Assembly: GCF_000300195.1 (NCBI RefSeq)
Contig: NZ_AMQH01000009.1
Span: forward strand, 186,001 to 250,000
Direction of reading: 5' to 3'
DNA: 64,000 bases
Source: Clostridium tunisiense TJ
Lineage (GTDB): Bacteria; Bacillota; Clostridia; Clostridiales; Clostridiaceae
Position 1 is the stretch's first letter. Each line of letters begins with the position of its first letter. Below the pieces are notes generated by a model. The model did no database searches. It was not told where the DNA came from and saw only the letters and a list, made by a program, of their open reading frames with translations. The position numbers and the translations under genes were made by a program. Below are positions 26,207 to 34,374 of the stretch, in pieces.

Positions 26207-26752
26207 TTAATTTTCATTTATACACTTTACTATAGGCTGAATAAACTTCTTATCTGTCCAATCCACTGGATTATCATAGCACTCTAACAAACCCTTAGCA
26301 TCCTCGTCCAAATCTTCTTCCTGGATCTTTTTAAGCTTTATTTTTAGTGCATTCATCATCATCTTATCAACAAAATCTAAACTCTCATAGTTAAAAGCTC
26401 CCCTTAAGTAAAAACACTGGATTTTTCCTCTCATTTCAGCTTTAAGGTTTGCTGAGAATACTTTTTCTATATCCTTTTCTCTTTCTGGCGTACAACCTAC
26501 AGCAAATACTATAAGCCTCTTATCTGCTATGTTTTTGAAGTTCTCAGTAATTATCTTAACTCCACTAATTCCCACCGCATGTAAAAACCCACCAAAAACT
26601 ATAGTGTCATACTTCTTTAAATCTTCACCTTTAACTTTAGAACTCTCAATTAAATCTCCATTAGTCTCTTCAGCAATCCACTGGGCGTAACGTTTTGTAC
26701 TTCCATACTTTGATTTGTAGATTACAAGGACCTTGTTAGCACCTTGTGACAT
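26207..26752 (-). CDS. Flavodoxin-domain protein, copy 2
   Basis: The protein of 181 residues has the FMN phosphate loop (Y-K-S-K-Y-G-S-T-K-R-Y-A) at its N-terminus and the flavodoxin core (DTIVFGGFLHAVGISGVKII). It resembles the HemG/flavodoxin_5 group of flavin-binding electron carriers. The start at 26752 has AGGGGGATGTTT before it; the ATG two codons earlier overlaps that site. It is a tandem paralogue of the upstream gene (12-base gap), with the shared end N-P-V-D-W-T-D-K-K. Confidence 0.87.
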   Translation of the reverse strand: MSQGANKVLVIYKSKYGSTKRYAQWIAEETNGDLIESSKVKGEDLKKYDTIVFGGFLHAVGISGVKIITENFKNIADKRLIVFAVGCTPEREKDIEKVFSANLKAEMRGKIQCFYLRGAFNYESLDFVDKMMMNALKIKLKKIQEEDLDEDAKGLLECYDNPVDWTDKKFIQPIVKCINEN

Positions 26753-26764
26753 AAACATCCCCCT

Positions 26765-27334
26765 CTAGTTTTTGCTTAAATTTTTATTTATACACTGTAC
26801 TATAGGCTCAATAGCCTTCTTATCTGTCCAATCTACTGGATTGCCATAAGCCTTTAGTATTTCTTCCATTTCAGCTCTCTCATCAACAGATACATCGCCC
26901 TTAAGAGCCTTTTTAAGCATTATTCTAAGCATCCCCATCATAACTTTGTCTACTAAGCCCATTTTTTGATAATTTAACGATCCTCTAAGATAAAAATGCT
27001 TTACTTTTTCCCTAAGCTCTCCATTAAGATTTGTAACAAAAGTCTTCTCAACTTCCTTTGACTTTTCTGAAGAAGATCCAACAGCAAACACTATTATTCT
27101 TTTATCCTTAATATTAGCGAAGTTTTCAGTGATTACCTTTATCCCTTTAATACTTCCAGCATATAAGAAGCCTCCGAAAACTATAGTATCATACTTTACT
27201 AAGTCTTCGATTTTAACCTTAGAACTTTCAATCAAGTCCCCTTTTACCTCTTCAGCAATCCATGTTGCATAACGTTTTGTGCTTCCATACTTTGATTTGT
27301 AAATTACAAGAACTTTATTATTACCCTCTAACAT
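26765..27334 (-). CDS. Flavodoxin-domain protein, copy 1
   Basis: The 189-residue protein has the same FMN-binding loop and fold as the downstream gene (NKVLVIYKSKYGSTKRYATW near the start). The two differ most in the helix around residues 100-150. GAGGATG precedes the ATG. It is likely cotranscribed with copy 2. A role in redox or oxidative stress is possible, but the partner is not shown. Confidence 0.87.
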   Translation of the reverse strand: MLEGNNKVLVIYKSKYGSTKRYATWIAEEVKGDLIESSKVKIEDLVKYDTIVFGGFLYAGSIKGIKVITENFANIKDKRIIVFAVGSSSEKSKEVEKTFVTNLNGELREKVKHFYLRGSLNYQKMGLVDKVMMGMLRIMLKKALKGDVSVDERAEMEEILKAYGNPVDWTDKKAIEPIVQCINKNLSKN

Positions 27335-27433
27335 AAATACATCCTCACTTTAAAAATTAATATGTAACAGTTAAACTAGTTTAATCTCTATATCTTAACT
27401 ACACTATAAGAGATAGACTTTTTTCTCTATATT

Positions 27434-27961
27434 CTACTTTAATTTTTCAAAGTCCAAGTGTAGAATATTAAACCTGTAGCTTGCTTTTCCTAAAATATCA
27501 TCTATAGATACTGTACCAATAATTCTACTATCAGTACTATTTACTCTATTATCCCCTAAAACAAATAAATGGCCTTGAGGAACTACCACCTTCATTTGTG
27601 GATTAGTATTCATATTATCACTTAAGTAATCTTCCTCTAATAAATTATCATTAATATATACCTTGCCTTGTTTTATTTCTATAGTTTCTCCTGGCAACCC
27701 TATAACTCTCTTAATAAATATATCGTTATTCGTTTTGTGGGATTTTAGAATTACAACATCTCCCCTCTTGTAATTCTTTGTATAATGCTTATACCTTTCT
27801 ACAACTACCCTATCATTGTATTTTTCCATATTTAAAGTGGGATACATGGATTGTCCTTCTACCCTTACATTATCTATAAGAAAAACTCTCACTAATAGTA
27901 TACCTATCAAAAGCCCTAAGGTTTGAATTACATCCTTACGCTTTATACTTAACTTCTTCAT
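27434..27961 (-). CDS. lepB: Signal peptidase I
   Basis: The protein of about 175 residues removes signal peptides from exported proteins. It has one N-terminal span (about residues 12-30), the catalytic Ser in V-E-G-Q-S-M-Y-P-T-L, the catalytic Lys in I-K-R-V-I-G-L-P-G-E and the box E motif G-D-N-R-x-x-S-x-D-S-R. The start is 27961, with GGAGGGGTAAG before it; the earlier ATG at 27979 overlaps that site. A 40-residue membrane peptide gene ends one base before this start, so the two are translationally coupled. Confidence 0.93.
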   Translation of the reverse strand: MKKLSIKRKDVIQTLGLLIGILLVRVFLIDNVRVEGQSMYPTLNMEKYNDRVVVERYKHYTKNYKRGDVVILKSHKTNNDIFIKRVIGLPGETIEIKQGKVYINDNLLEEDYLSDNMNTNPQMKVVVPQGHLFVLGDNRVNSTDSRIIGTVSIDDILGKASYRFNILHLDFEKLK

Positions 27962-27962
27962 C

Positions 27963-28085
27963 TTACCCCTCCATCTCATCTAATATGTCCCATAATTCCA
28001 TTTTATGTCCCGCTCTTATTTTAAATACAACAATTACCACCAGAACTACAATCATTGCAATGATTGAACCTCTCATTTTTTTCAT
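27963..28085 (-). CDS. 40-residue single-span peptide coupled to lepB
   Basis: The frame MKKMRGSIIAMIVVLVVIVV then FKIRAGHKMELWDILDEMEG has a basic start, one strong span (about residues 7-21) and an acidic tail. AAAAGGGAA precedes the ATG. Its stop codon is one base from the lepB start, and the lepB ribosome site lies in its last codons. I do not recognise it. The coupling makes a role with signal peptidase plausible. Confidence 0.5.
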   Translation of the reverse strand: MKKMRGSIIAMIVVLVVIVVFKIRAGHKMELWDILDEMEG

Positions 28086-28226
28086 TTCCCTTTTCTTAAA
28101 TTCATTAGAATCCCTAAAATTTAAAGACCTATATTAATTATATCACCAGCAATATCATATTGTAATCACCCTATGGATAATTTTTCCTCATCATATAAAG
28201 TAGTTTATACCAACCTACAAAAGTAA

Positions 28227-28266
28227 AACACAAAACCGCAGACTTTTGTTTCCGCGGTTTTGTGTT
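28227..28266. terminator. Intrinsic terminator of the phn operon
   Basis: AACACAAAACCGC (28227-28239) pairs perfectly with GCGGTTTTGTGTT (28254-28266). It starts two bases past the phnE stop codon on the minus strand. Confidence 0.92.
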
Positions 28267-28267
28267 C

Positions 28268-29908
28268 TTACTCACTTAGCTTCCTTGATCCCTCAGATAA
28301 TAGATCTGCAAGAATTACAAGTAATAAATAACAAAGTAATAGTAAGGTTATTTCTGTATATTTAAAGTAACTCATACTTAATTTAAACTGCTGTCCAAGG
28401 CCTCCTGCTCCCACGAAACCTACTACTATAGTAGTACGAAGGATTACTTCACCACGATAGAGAATGTAAGTTATAAACTTAGGCATTGCCGCTGGAATTA
28501 CTCCATAAAAAAGCATTTGTGATGGTGTTCCTCCAGAAGATGCTATATTTCTAACTGGTCTTAAATCTAAATCCTCTATAACTTCTGCACATAGTTTCCC
28601 AAGGATCCCAAAGTTGTGTATAGCAAGAGCTATAGCTCCTGGGAGAATCCCTGGTTTAAATATAAATACTATAATCATTGCCCAAACTAACTCTGGAACT
28701 GCCCTTGAAAATATATAAACAAATCGGATTACCCCAAAACTAATCCATTTGTACCATTTCTTGCTTAAAGTTAAAGTTCCATCAGCCACATTTCTTGCTG
28801 CGGGAATTACAGTAAGTAGCATTGCAATAGTTGCAAAACCAATAGCCATAACGCTCATTTGAAGAGTATCATAGGTAAGCTTCAGGGCTTTTCCCCAATT
28901 TTCACCATTTAAAAAGGCTGGATTTGCTTCCCCAACTCCAAGAAGGCCATTTATGAATTTTTTAGTATACATATAATTTTTTTCTGTAAATAGTCCAAAA
29001 AAATCTGCCTTATCCACCACAACTATAAATATCCAAGAACCCACAATTATTATTGTAGCTAGAATTAGTGAAAACTTACTAAAGTTGACTCTTCTTTTGC
29101 CCTGATTATCCGAAATTAGTTTATTTCTAAGCACATTACTCCAAAGATCAATTAAAACTACTAAAGCTGTTAGGAAGAACATAAAAGTCCAAACCTCATT
29201 ATAGTTTAAGTCTTGAAGAGATAACTGAATTTGGAAACCAAGACCTCCCAAGCCAACAAAACTCATAATAGTTGAAGAACGAACTGCACATTCGAATCTG
29301 TACATGGTATAGCTAATCATGTCCACCTTAGCTAGAGGTAAATAACCATATATTAAAAGCTGAAGTTTTGAAGCCCCTGAAGATTTTAGTGCTTTTATAG
29401 GCTCCTTAGAAACATCATTTAAAATATCTGCATAAATTCTTCCTAAAGTTCCTCCATAGGGAATAGCTAGAGCAAAAATGGCTGCATAGGGTGTCAGTCC
29501 AATAGCTGCAACAAAGAGCCAAGCCCAAACTAATTCATGAATAGCTCTCATAAAGCCTAAAATCCCTCTGAATATACTTTTAGAAATTTTTCTTGAAGTT
29601 TCACCTTCTGACATAATTCCAGAAGCTAAAATACCAAAGACAAAGGCAAATATAAAGGCTAAAGTCATTCCTGCTACTGCATAGGCTAGAGTTCTCCAGG
29701 TGGAAACAATAGCAAGCTCTATTAGCTCTGAAGTTATCTTAGGATGTAAAATAGAGTTAAGAATCTGCATTATTGTAGCCTTTCCACCAGCATGTATAAG
29801 CTCTGAACTCCATGTTACCGAAAAAAGGCTCCAAACAAACATTAAAAGAAGAATTACAGTTAAAATGTTTTTCTTATGATAATCCAAGGTTGATTTAAGA
29901 CTGCGCAT
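28268..29908 (-). CDS. phnE: Phosphonate-type ABC transporter permease, double-length PhnE
   Basis: The 546-residue protein has two PhnE-like permease halves in one chain (about residues 1-265 and 275-546), each with five or six spans and the ABC-binding loop (A-L-K-S-S-G-A-S-K-L-Q and N-I-A-S-S-G-G-T-P-S-Q, both before a G-Y/G-V P-L/P-A segment). Single-domain PhnE normally works as a dimer, so this fused form supplies both halves. Its start overlaps the phnC end by 14 bases. Together with PhnC and PhnD it imports a phosphonate, phosphite or similar oxyanion; no C-P lyase genes are present to tell which. Confidence 0.92.
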   Translation of the reverse strand: MRSLKSTLDYHKKNILTVILLLMFVWSLFSVTWSSELIHAGGKATIMQILNSILHPKITSELIELAIVSTWRTLAYAVAGMTLAFIFAFVFGILASGIMSEGETSRKISKSIFRGILGFMRAIHELVWAWLFVAAIGLTPYAAIFALAIPYGGTLGRIYADILNDVSKEPIKALKSSGASKLQLLIYGYLPLAKVDMISYTMYRFECAVRSSTIMSFVGLGGLGFQIQLSLQDLNYNEVWTFMFFLTALVVLIDLWSNVLRNKLISDNQGKRRVNFSKFSLILATIIIVGSWIFIVVVDKADFFGLFTEKNYMYTKKFINGLLGVGEANPAFLNGENWGKALKLTYDTLQMSVMAIGFATIAMLLTVIPAARNVADGTLTLSKKWYKWISFGVIRFVYIFSRAVPELVWAMIIVFIFKPGILPGAIALAIHNFGILGKLCAEVIEDLDLRPVRNIASSGGTPSQMLFYGVIPAAMPKFITYILYRGEVILRTTIVVGFVGAGGLGQQFKLSMSYFKYTEITLLLLCYLLLVILADLLSEGSRKLSE

Positions 29909-30668
29909 CTTCCTTCAACTCCTTCAAATCATATAATTCCTTAAGTACATCACTTGTTACCTTCTCTACTGGAAGGTCAAAGTATATCCTTCCTTCACGC
30001 AGAGCAATTATTCTATTAAAATACTTTTTTGCATATTCAACAGAGTGAAGACTTGCTATAAGAGTTTGCCCTTCTTCCCTTACAAGATTTGTTAAGGTAT
30101 ATAAAATATCCTCTGCACGAGCAGGGTCTAAGGAGGATACAGGTTCATCAGCTAAAATCACTTCAGGATTTTGTACTAATAATCTTGCCATAGCTACTCT
30201 TTGCTGCTCTCCTCCCGATAACTTGGAAGTTCTCTCATAGGCCTTTTCTTCTATGCCAACTCTTTCTAGCGCCTTAATTGCTAACTCCTTGTCTTGTGGA
30301 ATCAATAAAGATAATAAGGATTTTAAAAACCCCCAATCCTTAAGTCTACCTGCTAACACATTATGAATAACAGGTAAGGAGCCTACTAAATCAAATTGTT
30401 GGCGGATAATCCCTATCTTCTTTGCTAACTCCTTTACTCCTTTATAACTCTCTATATTATTACCATCTAAAAGTATTTCTCCCTTATCAGTGTTTAGTAC
30501 TGTAGCTAAGATGTTTAATAAAGTAGTCTTTCCAGCTCCACTGGGTCCTATTAAGGCAACAATCTCACCTTTCTTTATATTAATAGAAAGTGAATCTAGG
30601 GCTATTTTTCTTTCATAAATTTTTGATATATTGTTAATTTCAAATAAATTATTAGTTTCTGTGTTCAT
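29895..30668 (-). CDS. phnC: Phosphonate-type ABC transporter ATP-binding protein
   Basis: The protein of 257 residues is an ABC ATPase with Walker A (GPSGAGKTT), Q-loop (RQQFDLVGSL), signature LSGGEQQR and Walker B (VILADEP). The segment N-V-L-A-G-R-L is typical of PhnC. The start at 30668 is set by AGGTGAAAAG before the ATG; an upstream ATG at 30683 has no site. It is the middle gene of phnD-phnC-phnE and is separated from phnD by about 330 bases holding repeats and a hairpin. Confidence 0.92.
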   Translation of the reverse strand: MNTETNNLFEINNISKIYERKIALDSLSINIKKGEIVALIGPSGAGKTTLLNILATVLNTDKGEILLDGNNIESYKGVKELAKKIGIIRQQFDLVGSLPVIHNVLAGRLKDWGFLKSLLSLLIPQDKELAIKALERVGIEEKAYERTSKLSGGEQQRVAMARLLVQNPEVILADEPVSSLDPARAEDILYTLTNLVREEGQTLIASLHSVEYAKKYFNRIIALREGRIYFDLPVEKVTSDVLKELYDLKELKEDAQS

Positions 30669-30869
30669 CTTTTCACCTGCCATCTACCTACATTTTCTTA
30701 TAGTTCCTTATTATTGCAAATCAAATCCATACTCATCAAAATTAAATAGCTTATTCTAGTAGATTTTAACCTTAACTAGGTTGTTTTTTATTTTCAATTC
30801 TCTAACTTTTCATCAAATAATATACCATGAAAACCTGGAATCTGCCAAACTAGAACCCCATATTAAAAC

Positions 30870-30910
30870 AATAACTTTGGCAAGGCTTTCGCCCCTCCAA
30901 AGTCATTATT
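30870..30910 (-). promoter_or_regulatory. Intercistronic hairpin between phnD and phnC
   Basis: Minus strand: AATAATGACTTTGG pairs with CCAAAGTTATTG, enclosing GGC-GAAA-GCC with a GNRA tetraloop. It is followed by TTATTGTTTTAA. It would partly terminate transcription, or protect the phnD end, so that the binding protein is made in excess over the transporter. Confidence 0.55.
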
Positions 30911-30934
30911 AAAAGTAATTTACTTATAGTTAAT

Positions 30935-30979
30935 GAACAAGTTCATTTTGAACAAGTTCATTTTAAGCAAGTTCATCTA
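30935..30979. repeat. Three 15-bp tandem repeats after phnD
   Basis: Two exact copies of GAACAAGTTCATTTT (30935-30949, 30950-30964) and a third diverged copy (30965-30979). Each holds TGAAC-AA-GTTCA, an interrupted palindrome, so this could be a protein-binding array. It lies 20 bases past the phnD stop codon. Confidence 0.7.
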
Positions 30980-30999
30980 AATAATTCTATACTCCTAAA

Positions 31000-31905
31000 C
31001 TACTTCACCATTCCTAGTTTTTTACCTACTTCTTCAATAGCTTTATAGTTTTCATTTTTAGTTTCTACAAACTTATCTGTTTGGAAGAATTTTAAAACCT
31101 CAGCTTGTGAACCGCCCCCATCAGCTTTCATGTCTATTATAGCTTTTTTTACCTTCTCTTTTGTTCCTTCTCCATATACTTTATCTACATTTTCTGGAGT
31201 GTTAATTGTCCAATGATAATCAAAGTACTCTGGAGTTGTATAGAAAGCTTTAACCTTAGTTAAGTCTACTTTATTTTCCTTAAGAGACTTTTCCCAAACT
31301 GATATATTTAGGGCTCCTGTTTGGAAAGAACCACTTTGCACAAGTGCAATAGTTTTATCATGGTTGCCTGAGTAATTTGGTCCTCCATTAAAGTCCTTCT
31401 CTGGATCAATTCCTGCTTCAGTTAAGAAGTGGCGTGGCATTAAGCTTCCAGATGTTGAACTTTCACTACCAAAAGTAAAAGTTTTTCCTTTTAAATCCTC
31501 AAGTTTAGTAACTTCTAAATCCTTTTGGGCAATGAATACTGATTTAAACTTGGCATCCATCGGTCTTTGTGCAATAGCCTCTGAACCTGGAGCTACAGCT
31601 CTTGCTTGAACTCCTGTAAGTCCACCAAACCAAGCCATTTGAACTTCTCCTCTTTCAAACCCTGTAACTAATGCTGCATAATCTACTGAAGGTACAAACT
31701 CTACCTTAAGCCCTGTTTTCTCACTTAAGTATTTCGCCATTTCACCCATATTTCTATTTAACTCTGCTGAAGCTTGATCTGGAATTGCGCCTATTTTAAA
31801 GGTAGGTGTTTCTTTTTTAGCAGTTTCAGTCTGCCCACCCTTTCCACAAGCGGTAACTGAAAACATCATTAATCCAGCAAGCACTGCTGCCATTACTTTT
31901 TTCAT
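31000..31905 (-). CDS. phnD: Phosphonate-type ABC transporter substrate-binding lipoprotein
   Basis: The 301-residue lipoprotein has a signal peptide and lipobox (S-V-T-A-C at residue 20) followed by a PhnD-family solute-binding fold: KIGAIPDQ, VEFVPSVDYAALVTGFERGE, AWFGGLTGV, GKTFTFGSESSTSG. PhnD proteins bind phosphonates, phosphite or hypophosphite, and related proteins have been proposed to bind selenate, so the substrate is open. GGAGGGG precedes the ATG. It is the first gene of the operon. Confidence 0.9.
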   Translation of the reverse strand: MKKVMAAVLAGLMMFSVTACGKGGQTETAKKETPTFKIGAIPDQASAELNRNMGEMAKYLSEKTGLKVEFVPSVDYAALVTGFERGEVQMAWFGGLTGVQARAVAPGSEAIAQRPMDAKFKSVFIAQKDLEVTKLEDLKGKTFTFGSESSTSGSLMPRHFLTEAGIDPEKDFNGGPNYSGNHDKTIALVQSGSFQTGALNISVWEKSLKENKVDLTKVKAFYTTPEYFDYHWTINTPENVDKVYGEGTKEKVKKAIIDMKADGGGSQAEVLKFFQTDKFVETKNENYKAIEEVGKKLGMVK

Positions 31906-32263
31906 AAAAATTCCCCTCCATATAATCAGTATTTCTTTTTGTAAAGATTAGACTAAAGCTTTATTTAACAAAAATTTTTCGTAAAATCCAATTTTATTTA
32001 ATAATCATAGTTTTATTCTTATCAGGTAAATTCATACATATTACTGGTTCATATTAGATAGAAAACTCTAACTTATAGTAATTATTTTGGAAATACAAAA
32101 GTCATTTTTCACCAATTACAAATTCTTTTACAAACTTTATAAAATATATTGAATTCATACCTTTATAAATTATATTATATGAAGAATAAATTGTATAATT
32201 GAAAATTCCAATAGATGAAGCTTGATCTATTCGACTTTTTTCTACATTAAAGTACAATATAAA
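31906..32263. other. Intergenic stretch upstream of phnD
   Basis: AT-rich. It must hold the promoter of the phn operon. No riboswitch or strong hairpin was recognised. Confidence 0.4.
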
Positions 32264-32302
32264 AAACCTTATACCTCATCAAATAGAAGAGGTATAAGGT
32301 TT
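32264..32302. terminator. Intrinsic terminator after the CBS-domain gene
   Basis: AAACCTTATACCTC (32264-32277) pairs perfectly with GAGGTATAAGGTTT (32289-32302), with a T tract on the minus strand. Confidence 0.92.
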
Positions 32303-32317
32303 GGGTATAGTATAATT

Positions 32318-33034
32318 CTATTTAGAAATTCTCTCATATAATTTAGGAAGGTCGAACAAACTTAATATCCCTAATGGAGGTTCATTCTTATCTCCTGATT
32401 CTGTAATAATAATTGCATTAAGTCGAAGTCCTTTTTTATACCACTGTTCAAACACATCTATAGCTTGAAATACTGTAGCTGTTTTTGAGATAAAGGTATA
32501 ACTTTGCTTATTCTCACTAAATTCTAAAATTGTTCCTACATCTACATCTTCAGAAAATTCAACTCCACTTTCTAAGTTGTAAGCCACCCATCTAGCTATA
32601 CTATCAGTGGTAAGCAATCCTTCAAATTTTCTATTATCATAGACTGGAATTTTAGAAAAGTTATTTTTAAACATTTTTCTCGTAGCCACACTAAGTTTGT
32701 CATAAGAGCTACACTTTACTACCTTTTGAAGAAATTCATTTTCTAGAGTAAGAGGTTTAGTAAGCATCTCACATATAAACTCTAAATCCTCAACTACTTT
32801 TATATGTGGTTCAGCAATAGCTTCATCCTCAATCCTTTTATGAACTATAGCATTACGTAATTCGGCATACTCTTTTAGTATCCCTCTATATTTTTCAATA
32901 CCAGGATTTTTTACTGCAGCCCTATCAACTAATTGATAGAAAGCCTTGTGTACATCATTGCCCACTATTTCTTTAAGCTTAGCTTCAATTTTTATGAAAG
33001 CACTTAAAAATCTTTCTGAATTCTTCTTATCCAT
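32318..33034 (-). CDS. CBS-domain protein with helical N-terminal domain
   Basis: The protein of 238 residues has a helical N-terminal domain (about residues 1-90) and a pair of CBS motifs (about 95-238; S-K-I-P-V-Y-D-N-R-K-F-E-G-L-L-T-T and a second half ending P-P-L-G-I-L-S). CBS pairs bind adenine nucleotides and regulate partners. The N-terminal part contains E-L-R-N-A-I-V-H-K-R, the RxxxxH pattern of HEPN-like domains. The start at 33034 is set by AAGGAGATGTAC; the frame to 33064 has no site. It is monocistronic. Confidence 0.75.
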   Translation of the reverse strand: MDKKNSERFLSAFIKIEAKLKEIVGNDVHKAFYQLVDRAAVKNPGIEKYRGILKEYAELRNAIVHKRIEDEAIAEPHIKVVEDLEFICEMLTKPLTLENEFLQKVVKCSSYDKLSVATRKMFKNNFSKIPVYDNRKFEGLLTTDSIARWVAYNLESGVEFSEDVDVGTILEFSENKQSYTFISKTATVFQAIDVFEQWYKKGLRLNAIIITESGDKNEPPLGILSLFDLPKLYERISK

Positions 33035-33462
33035 GTACATCTCCTTAAAATTATTATTCTTCAATAGTAATAATTTAATTATACCACTTTTCTTATGATT
33101 TTATGAATACCTCTCCAATTATAAATCTGAAACTCTCTTCTTAATTCTTTCCATACTTAACCTTTTCTTAAGGAATTCTTAAGAAAACTTTATGTAAATA
33201 TTCAGGTAATTGCTGGATAATAGGTGCTATAATTATTCTTGTAGTGTTAAGCAAACTTCCAGTGAAGTATGTGAAGAAAGTTTCCACAAAAATTATTTAA
33301 CGGCATTTTGGAAGGATATTCCCCAAAACTCCCTAAAAAATTTAATACTCCTTCCAAAGTCGTTGAATAAGTTAAAATTGTATATGCAAATGCTATTATT
33401 CTATATCACATATTAAAATGTAATTAACTTTTTTAATTCTACGGTTGAAAGGAGAATTATTG
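33035..33462. other. Divergent intergenic region
   Basis: 430 bases between the CBS gene and the ABC exporter. A 68-codon frame at 33210-33416 has no ribosome site and odd composition, so it was not called. It includes the inverted repeat at 33163-33187. Confidence 0.4.
33163..33187. promoter_or_regulatory. Perfect 10-bp inverted repeat, possible operator
   Basis: TTTTCTTAAG, spacer GAATT, CTTAAGAAAA. It sits between two divergent genes, about 130 bases from the CBS start. It could be an operator or a weak bidirectional terminator. Confidence 0.4.
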
Positions 33463-34374
33463 ATGAATGTACTTGAAGTAAATAATGTCTATAAAAAACT
33501 AGGTAAAAGAGAAATTATTAAAGGCATTAGTTTTTCTATTAAAGAAGGGGAAATATTTGGATTTCTTGGTCCTAACGGTGCTGGTAAAACTACTACTATT
33601 AGAATGCTGGTAGGTCTTATCGCTGCGGATAAAGGAAATATTAGTATATGCGACAATAGCATTGGAACTAATAGGGTTAAAGCCCTATCTAATGTAGGTG
33701 CTGTAGTTGAAAATCCTGAAATGTACACTTACCTTACAGGAAGGCAAAATCTAAATATGATCGCTGACATAAAAAAGATCCCAAGAAAAAATGTGGATGA
33801 AATTATTGATTTAGTTAATTTAACTGGACGAATAGATGATAAGGTAGGGAAATACTCCCTTGGAATGAAACAAAGACTTGGGCTAGCTTCAGCTCTTTTA
33901 TCAAAGCCAAAACTACTTATTTTGGACGAGCCTACTAACGGTCTTGACCCAACTGGAATCATTGACTTTAGAGAAATAGTAAAAAAGGCTGTTAAAGAAA
34001 CTAATGCCGCTGTACTTATATCCTCTCATATTCTTAGCGAAGTTCAACAACTCTGTGATACAGTAGCCTTTATCAACCATGGAGAAATTAAAGCAATAGA
34101 AAGCATTGCAGATGGAAACGTAAACAACCAAACTGAAACTCTAACTATTGTTGTAGGTGATTCCTCTAAAGCTACTGCAGCACTTCAAAATATAAAGATG
34201 GTAAGAGGTTGTTCTGCTTTAGATAACACCTTTACCGTTGTAACTGACAAGAACTCTTCACCAGAAGTTATCAAAGCACTTGTAGGTGAAAACATAGATA
34301 TTTATGAAGTTTATAAAAAGCATAATGGACTTGAGCAAAGATACATGGAACTTGTGGAAGGAGGTATTAGATAA
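33463..34374 (+). CDS. ABC transporter ATP-binding protein (BcrA/lantibiotic-exporter type)
   Basis: The protein of 303 residues is an ABC ATPase with Walker A (GPNGAGKTT), signature Y-S-L-G-M-K-Q-R-L, Walker B (LLILDEP) and a C-terminal extension of about 85 residues, as in BcrA-like exporters of peptide antibiotics. The start at 33463 follows AAAGGAG; a TTG at 33445 in frame overlaps that site. Its stop overlaps the permease start by one base, so the two form one exporter. Confidence 0.9.
   Translation: MNVLEVNNVYKKLGKREIIKGISFSIKEGEIFGFLGPNGAGKTTTIRMLVGLIAADKGNISICDNSIGTNRVKALSNVGAVVENPEMYTYLTGRQNLNMIADIKKIPRKNVDEIIDLVNLTGRIDDKVGKYSLGMKQRLGLASALLSKPKLLILDEPTNGLDPTGIIDFREIVKKAVKETNAAVLISSHILSEVQQLCDTVAFINHGEIKAIESIADGNVNNQTETLTIVVGDSSKATAALQNIKMVRGCSALDNTFTVVTDKNSSPEVIKALVGENIDIYEVYKKHNGLEQRYMELVEGGIR

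Noticed and set aside
28268..29908. PhnE as an accidental fusion of two genes by sequencing error
   Set aside because: Both halves are in one uninterrupted frame with a natural linker, and fused PhnE proteins are known.
33210..33416. 68-codon frame between the CBS gene and the ABC exporter
   Set aside because: No ribosome site, no recognisable protein features, and it lies in a region needed for divergent promoters.
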